Assembly: GCA_020161655.1 (NCBI GenBank)
Contig: JAIUPC010000004.1
Location: 1 to 64,000 of the forward strand
Length of the DNA stretch: 64,000 nt
Direction of reading: 5' to 3'
Source: Pseudomonadota bacterium
GTDB lineage: Bacteria > Pseudomonadota > Alphaproteobacteria > Rhodobacterales > Rhodobacteraceae
This document shows positions 59,438 to 64,000 of this stretch, one piece after another. The notes under the pieces were generated by a model. That model worked only from the letters and a program-made list of their open reading frames with translations, did not search any database and had not been told where the DNA came from. Numbering within the stretch: the first letter of the stretch is position 1; each line of letters opens with the position of its first letter. Both the position numbers and the translations under genes were made by a program.

Positions 59438-62089
59438 ATGCATGCAGAAGTCGGTGCAAATCTGGCAGCACTCATCGCGCGCCAGGCGGGCGAAACCCCG
59501 GAGGCGACCGCGCTGGTGGCCGAGCGCACCTGGACCTACCGCGATCTCTACGAGCGCATGCTGGCCTATGCCAAAGGGATCGCGCGGCTGGGTCTGCCAC
59601 CCGAGACGGCGGTCGCGGTCCTCGTTCCGCGCGACGCCGACATGGTGGCGCTGCTGCTCGCCATCCTCTGGTCCGGTCTGGCCTATGTTCCCATTGATCC
59701 GGAGGACCCGCCGGAGCGCGGCTTCCGCATCCAGAAAGCGGCGGCCTGTCAGGTCATTCTGGGGGCCGCCGAGCATTTGGCGAAGCTGGGGGCGGCGGGG
59801 CCAGACCTTCCCAGGACGATCGAGCCTGCGGCCCTGCTCGCATCCGGACAAGGACAGGAGGCCCCCGACTGCGCGCCGGGACATGACCGGCTCGCCTATG
59901 TGCTCTTCACATCGGGCAGCACCGGCGAACCGAAGGGCGTCGAGATCGAGCATCGCCAGCTGATGAACCTGCTCCACGCATCGCGCGATCTTCTGCAATT
60001 CGGCGAGGGCGACCGCTATCTGGCCATTGCCACCATCGCCTTCGACATTTCTGTCGTCGAACTCTTCCTGCCGCTCTTGGTGGGGGGAAGTTTCCTGCTG
60101 CGCAGCAGGTCGCTGCTGCGCGATCCGGCGCAACTGGTTGCCGATCTGCGCCAGCATGATGTCACCGTGGTTCAACTCGGGCCGTCCAGTTGGTCGGTGC
60201 TTCTGCAATCCGACGCCGACTTTCCGCATCTGCGCGTCACAATCAGCACGGGCGAGCCGATCACGCCGTCACTGGCCGCACGGCTGCCAGAGGTCGCTGA
60301 CCTGGCGCTGAACCTCTACGGCCCAACCGAAACCACCGTCTGGGCAACGGGCTATCGCCTCGATCCATCGCCCGCCGACAGCCCGCTCGCCTCGAAGATT
60401 TCTGCTCCCATCGGCAAACCTCTGGCCGGCTGCACTACCCTTGTCGTCGGTCCGGACGGGGTGCCCGTCGCCGATGGGGAGGAAGGCGAACTGCTGATCG
60501 GCGGCGCGGGCGTGGCGCGAGGCTATCGCCTTCGGCCCGACCTGACAGCGGAGCGGTTCATCCGGTCTGGGGTAGATGAGCAGCGCTTCTATCGGACTGG
60601 CGATCTGGTGCGGCGGGACCCCGACGGTGTCATCCACTATTTCGGACGCAACGACGATCAGATCAAGGTGCGCGGCGTGCGGATCGAGCCGCGGGAGGTC
60701 GAGGCAGCGCTTCAGCAGGTTCCCGGTGTCGCCGACGCGGCGGCGACCTGGTTCGATACCGGATCTTCGACGCGCGGCATCGTCGCCGCCGTGGTCTGGC
60801 GGCAGGGCCGGTCGCTGCCGTTTGAAACCCTGCACGAAACGCTGGGCCGCAGCCTGCCGCGGGCGATGGTGCCATCGCGCTTCGTCGCCTTCGACCGCCT
60901 GCCGCAGACCGCAAGCGGCAAGGTCGACCGCGCCGCGATCCGCGCCGCCACACCCTATCCGGTCGGCTCGAACGAGCCGGGCTATTCCCGATCGCTCACC
61001 CTGTCGGACACCGAGGCGCGGCTGACGATGATCTGGCAAAAGGTTCTCGGCCTCGACCGGGTTGAACTCGACACCCATTTCTTCATCGAGGGCGGAGACT
61101 CGCTTTCGGCGATTGCCATGATCCTGGATGCGGAGAAAGCCTTCGACACAGCGATCGATCCGAACAGCATCTGGGACGCGCCGCGACTTTACGATTTTGC
61201 GAAGACCGTCGAGCGCGCGCGACGGCAGCCCGATGACCTGCAGAACCGCCGGACGGTCTTTCCGCTGGTTCGGGAGGGCAAGGGCCATCCCTTGTTCTTC
61301 AGCAATATTGACCTGAAACTTGGCCGCCCCGGCCTCTGGACCGCAGGCTGTCCGCTCTATGCCGTCACGCAATGGGCTTCGGGCCAGGGTTTCGTGAAGG
61401 CGCGTTCGATCAGCGATCTTGCGGCGGCGCAGATTCCAGAAATCAGGGCCGTCCAGCCCGGTGGTCCCTACAGGATCGGCGGCTACTCACTGGGAGGTCT
61501 CATCGCGCTCGAGATTGCGCAACAGTTCCGCGACGAGGGCGAGGAGGTCGAACTTCTGTTCCTTCTCGATCCGATGGCGCCGGTCCGCTACAGGACAGCC
61601 GGGTCGGGTGATATCGCAAAGGCCCCCGGGTTCGTCCGTCCTCCGCTCATACGGCGGATCGGCGAACAGGTGCGGGAACTGGCCCGCGCACCGCGACAAG
61701 AAGCGCCACGTGCGCTGACGCGGCTTGCACAGGCACTCCGGCGTTTGCCGGTCTGGCAACGGGTCGAGTATCGCCTCGTCGATCTTTACGGCCGGCATCC
61801 GAACAGCGTCACGCGCCGCCTGATGCCCGGGAACCGCTGGCCCGCCTTCTGGTACGCCGCACGCAACCTCGCGCAGTCCTATGTGGCACAACCCTACGAA
61901 GGGCGGGCGCTGGTCGTGTTCCACGACCGGGCCGAACGCTTCGGGATCTGGAGTTCGCTCCTGCCCGCAGACCCCGACATTGCCGTGATCGAAGCGACAC
62001 ATCTGGGGATGTTTGTGGCACCTGCAATCGGGCTCTGGATGGATGCGTTGGAGAAGACCCTGGATCACCGACAGAGCGACATGGTTTGA
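59438..62089 (+). CDS. One-module NRPS: adenylation, carrier and thioesterase domains (A-T-TE)
   Basis: An 883-residue synthetase. A domain (about 1-510): A3 YVLFTSGSTGEPKG, A4 FDISVVELF with the Asp that binds an alpha-amino group, A5 NLYGPTETTVW, A7 YRTGDLVRRDPDG, A8 GRNDDQIKVRGVRIEPRE, A10 PQTASGKVD (Lys). Carrier domain: FFIEGGDSLSAI, Ser about 555, for phosphopantetheine. TE: GGYSLGGL (Ser684), LLDPMAP (Asp region), IEATHLGMF (His855). No condensation domain is present, so it activates and releases a single amino acid, probably after P450 oxidation. ATG 59438 is chosen; TTG 59420 would overlap the P450 stop. No MbtH-like gene is in the window. The TGA lies in sequence shared with the IS6 leader. 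Confidence 0.9.
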   Translation: MHAEVGANLAALIARQAGETPEATALVAERTWTYRDLYERMLAYAKGIARLGLPPETAVAVLVPRDADMVALLLAILWSGLAYVPIDPEDPPERGFRIQKAAACQVILGAAEHLAKLGAAGPDLPRTIEPAALLASGQGQEAPDCAPGHDRLAYVLFTSGSTGEPKGVEIEHRQLMNLLHASRDLLQFGEGDRYLAIATIAFDISVVELFLPLLVGGSFLLRSRSLLRDPAQLVADLRQHDVTVVQLGPSSWSVLLQSDADFPHLRVTISTGEPITPSLAARLPEVADLALNLYGPTETTVWATGYRLDPSPADSPLASKISAPIGKPLAGCTTLVVGPDGVPVADGEEGELLIGGAGVARGYRLRPDLTAERFIRSGVDEQRFYRTGDLVRRDPDGVIHYFGRNDDQIKVRGVRIEPREVEAALQQVPGVADAAATWFDTGSSTRGIVAAVVWRQGRSLPFETLHETLGRSLPRAMVPSRFVAFDRLPQTASGKVDRAAIRAATPYPVGSNEPGYSRSLTLSDTEARLTMIWQKVLGLDRVELDTHFFIEGGDSLSAIAMILDAEKAFDTAIDPNSIWDAPRLYDFAKTVERARRQPDDLQNRRTVFPLVREGKGHPLFFSNIDLKLGRPGLWTAGCPLYAVTQWASGQGFVKARSISDLAAAQIPEIRAVQPGGPYRIGGYSLGGLIALEIAQQFRDEGEEVELLFLLDPMAPVRYRTAGSGDIAKAPGFVRPPLIRRIGEQVRELARAPRQEAPRALTRLAQALRRLPVWQRVEYRLVDLYGRHPNSVTRRLMPGNRWPAFWYAARNLAQSYVAQPYEGRALVVFHDRAERFGIWSSLLPADPDIAVIEATHLGMFVAPAIGLWMDALEKTLDHRQSDMV

Positions 62090-62609
62090 GGCGGGCACCC
62101 GACTGGCGGGGATGCGATACGTGTTGTTGCCGCTCTCGCTTCGGAACGTGGAGCACCTGCTGCATCAGCGCGGCGCCGAGGTCAGCCAAGAGGCAGTCAG
62201 GTTTTGGTGGCACAGGTTCGGTCGGATGTTCGCTGCCGAGATACGGAAACGTCGGCACAAAGGTCTGAGACGAGGCCGGAGGCGTTGGCATCTCGACAAG
62301 ACTTTCTTGAAGATCGGTGGCGAGGTACTGGAAAGCCTGGTCACGAAAACTCGGGACAAGAATGGCGCTGTTAATCGGCGCAGCCTTGAAAGGCATGGGT
62401 GTCGCCGACACTCTGTGATCAGTTCCGTCGGCTCAGGCCCTGATCTTGACGTAGCAGAGGGGGCAATTCTGGATGCCGACAGGGGGTCAGTTTTGCGCGC
62501 CGATTGACAGACCGCACGCCACTCTCGCCGAGTGGCGTGGTCTCTGAGCGGGATCAGGGTCAGCCGTCCTGCCATGGCTGAGACGAGTTCGAACCAGTCT
62601 GCCAGCACC
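62085..62609 (+). pseudogene. Deleted IS6-family transposase remnant
   Basis: From about 62112 the plus strand reads VLLPLSLRNVEHLLHQRGAE and VRFWWHRFGRMFAAEIRKRR, and WHLDKTFLKI near 62290, matching the intact IS6 transposase. Much of the middle is lost (WRAVDHEGEVLES shortened, catalytic second Asp and Glu region missing), and the tail LAEWRGL occurs at about 62523-62544. The right end GGTGCTGGCAGAC (outward) is at 62597-62609. The leader TTTGAGGCGGGCA overlaps the NRPS stop. Inactive. Confidence 0.85.
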
Positions 62610-62644
62610 GTCCGGACTGTCCGGACCCGGCCGGGCACCGTCGT

Positions 62645-64000
62645 TCAGGCGCGCCCTTCTGCGCCCTCCAGGGCCTCTGCCGCCGGTTCCGGTCGGCGAA
62701 GGGCACGGCGTACGAGGACGAAGAAGAGCGGCACGAAGAGGATGCCAAGCACGGTGGCAGATATCGTCCCACCAAGCACCGTCGCGCCGATCGTGTTCCG
62801 CCCGTTTGCCCCCGCGCCGGTCGAGATCACCAAGGGCAGGACGCCAAGCGAGAAGGCGACCGAGGTCATGATGATCGGCCGGAACCGCTGGCGTGCCGCT
62901 TCGATCACCGCGTCATAGAGCGGTCGGCCCGCTTCCGCCTGTTCTCGGGCGAATTCGACGATCAGGATGGCGTTCTTGCCGGTCAGGCCGATCACCGTCA
63001 GGAGGCCGACCTGAAAGAAGACCCCGTTGTCAAAGCCGCCGAGCCAGGCGCCGCAGAGTGCGCCAAGAACGCCGATGGGCATCGCGAACATGACAGCCAG
63101 CGGAATTGCCCAGCTTTCATAAAGCGCGGCCAGGCACAGGAACACGACGCCGAGCGAGAGAGCGTAAAGCAGCGTCGTCTGGCTTCCGGCCTGCTGCTCC
63201 TCAAGCGATAGCCCGGTCCAGGCGACGGCATAGCCCGTTGGCAACTGCTGCGAGATTTCCTCGATCGCCGCCATGCCCTGACCGCTCGACACGCCGGGGG
63301 CGGGGCTACCCTGGATCTGCATCGCGGGCACGCCGTTATAGCGCGTCAGGCCCTGCGGACCGTAGCTCCACCGGCCTTCCGCGAAGTTCGAGAAAGGCAC
63401 GAGCCCGCCGGAGCTGTTGCGGACCCGCCAGCGATCCATGTCCGACGGCAGCGCCCGGGATTCAGTGTCGCCCTGAATATAGACACGCTTGATCCGGCCC
63501 CGGTCGACGAAGTCGTTCACATAGCGCCCGGCCCAGGCGACCGACAGGAGGTTGCCGACATCCGTTGCGGAAACCCCCATGGCGCCCGCCTTCCGCCAGT
63601 CGATATCAAGGTTGTACTGCGCGGCATCCTCAAGCCCGTTCGGGCGGGCCGACGCGATGCGCGGGTCCTGCGCCGACATGCCAAGTAGCTGGTTCCTCGC
63701 ATCCAGAAGCTGCTCATGCGCCTGACCCGAGCGCGCCTGCAGGTAGAAGTCAAAGCCCGAGACGTTGCCAAGCTCGATCACCGAAGGCGGAACGATCGGG
63801 AAGGCCATCGCATCGCGGATCTGCATCATCGCCGGGAAGGCCCGGCCCGCGACGGCCTGCACCGACTGATCCGGTCGCGGACGTTCCTCCCAGTCCTTCA
63901 GTCGCACGAAGGCCATGCCGGCGTTCTGCCCCTGACCGGCGAAGCTGAAGCCCGAGACACCGAAGAAGCTTTCAACATTCTCGGATTCGTTGGTCATGAA
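62645..64000 (-). CDS. RND multidrug efflux transporter, C-terminal part (5' end outside window)
   Basis: The C-terminal ~450 residues of an AcrB/MexF-type HAE1 inner-membrane pump. The periplasmic part has GFDFYLQARSGQAHEQLLDA and SPAPGVSSGQGMAAIEEI; the membrane part has LAALYESWAIPLAVMFAMPIG, GLTGKNAILIVEFAREQAEAG and FVPLFFVLVRRAL. The usual conserved RND end is complete at 62645; the N-terminus lies beyond base 64000. Proton-driven efflux of drugs or solvents with an outer-membrane partner; neither partner is in the window. It begins 35 bases past the IS6 right end. Confidence 0.93.
   Translation of the reverse strand, partial: FMTNESENVESFFGVSGFSFAGQGQNAGMAFVRLKDWEERPRPDQSVQAVAGRAFPAMMQIRDAMAFPIVPPSVIELGNVSGFDFYLQARSGQAHEQLLDARNQLLGMSAQDPRIASARPNGLEDAAQYNLDIDWRKAGAMGVSATDVGNLLSVAWAGRYVNDFVDRGRIKRVYIQGDTESRALPSDMDRWRVRNSSGGLVPFSNFAEGRWSYGPQGLTRYNGVPAMQIQGSPAPGVSSGQGMAAIEEISQQLPTGYAVAWTGLSLEEQQAGSQTTLLYALSLGVVFLCLAALYESWAIPLAVMFAMPIGVLGALCGAWLGGFDNGVFFQVGLLTVIGLTGKNAILIVEFAREQAEAGRPLYDAVIEAARQRFRPIIMTSVAFSLGVLPLVISTGAGANGRNTIGATVLGGTISATVLGILFVPLFFVLVRRALRRPEPAAEALEGAEGRA

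Noticed and set aside
1-64000. CRISPR array or toxin-antitoxin/defence system
   Set aside because: No regularly spaced repeats with spacers were seen (the 21-bp array has no spacer-sized units) and no Cas, nuclease or toxin family was recognised.

Overview
The window is GC-rich DNA with tightly packed operons, many of them joined by ATGA start/stop overlaps. Gene content (several ABC importers, HpcH aldolase, HisD-like dehydrogenases, hydantoinase-type enzymes, IS6-family insertion sequences) suggests an alphaproteobacterium, most likely a Rhodobacteraceae-type organism. It reads as an accessory or catabolic island rather than core genome: no rRNA, tRNA, ribosomal or replication gene was recognised, and remnants of at least five IS6-family transposases, one IS481-type, one IS256-type and two serine recombinases lie between blocks of cargo genes.

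Layout. 1-2.8 kb: the end of an SGNH-hydrolase-like gene, a P4-type tyrosine integrase, a decayed serine-recombinase tail with a 21-bp phased repeat array, and an IS6 fragment. 2.8-18.3 kb (block A): a minus-strand catabolic block with phosphate acyltransferase and butyrate kinase, a semialdehyde-type dehydrogenase, a GABA-type aminotransferase interrupted by one in-frame TAG, an XRE-cupin regulator facing it, a complete branched-chain-amino-acid-type ABC importer, the two hydantoinase/oxoprolinase subunits, and a divergent AraC regulator. The set suggests ATP-dependent ring opening of a lactam or cyclic amide to an omega-amino acid, followed by transamination and oxidation. This is inference. 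18.3-19.1 kb: a broken IS6 transposase.

19.1-34.6 kb (block B1): HpcH aldolase, alpha/beta hydrolase, MetE-like protein, bicupin, SDR, two divergent HisD-like dehydrogenases, an amidase with a tiny upstream ORF, a LacI regulator, a MalK/MalF/MalG-type importer with its binding protein, and a double SnoaL-like protein. Four matches to one palindrome (TTGCATACGTATGCAA) precede four promoters here, so this looks like one LacI regulon. 35.1-45.1 kb (block B2): a ribose/inositol-type importer with two Gfo/Idh/MocA oxidoreductases, a TIM-barrel isomerase, an ABM-domain protein, a ROK regulator, and a signal-less cytosolic paralogue of the periplasmic binding protein.

45.1-46.5 kb: a truncated and an intact IS6 transposase, the intact element abutting an IS481-type transposase fragment. 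46.6-57.3 kb (block C): hydantoin-racemase-like protein, flavin reductase, GntR/FCD regulator, a full dipeptide-type ABC importer and two amidohydrolases, probably for uptake and hydrolysis of a small cyclic or N-containing compound. 57.3-58.0 kb: recombinase and IS256 debris. 58.1-62.1 kb (block D): a cytochrome P450 next to a one-module NRPS (A-T-TE), ending at another IS6 remnant. 62.6-64 kb: the C-terminal part of an RND efflux transporter running off the window.
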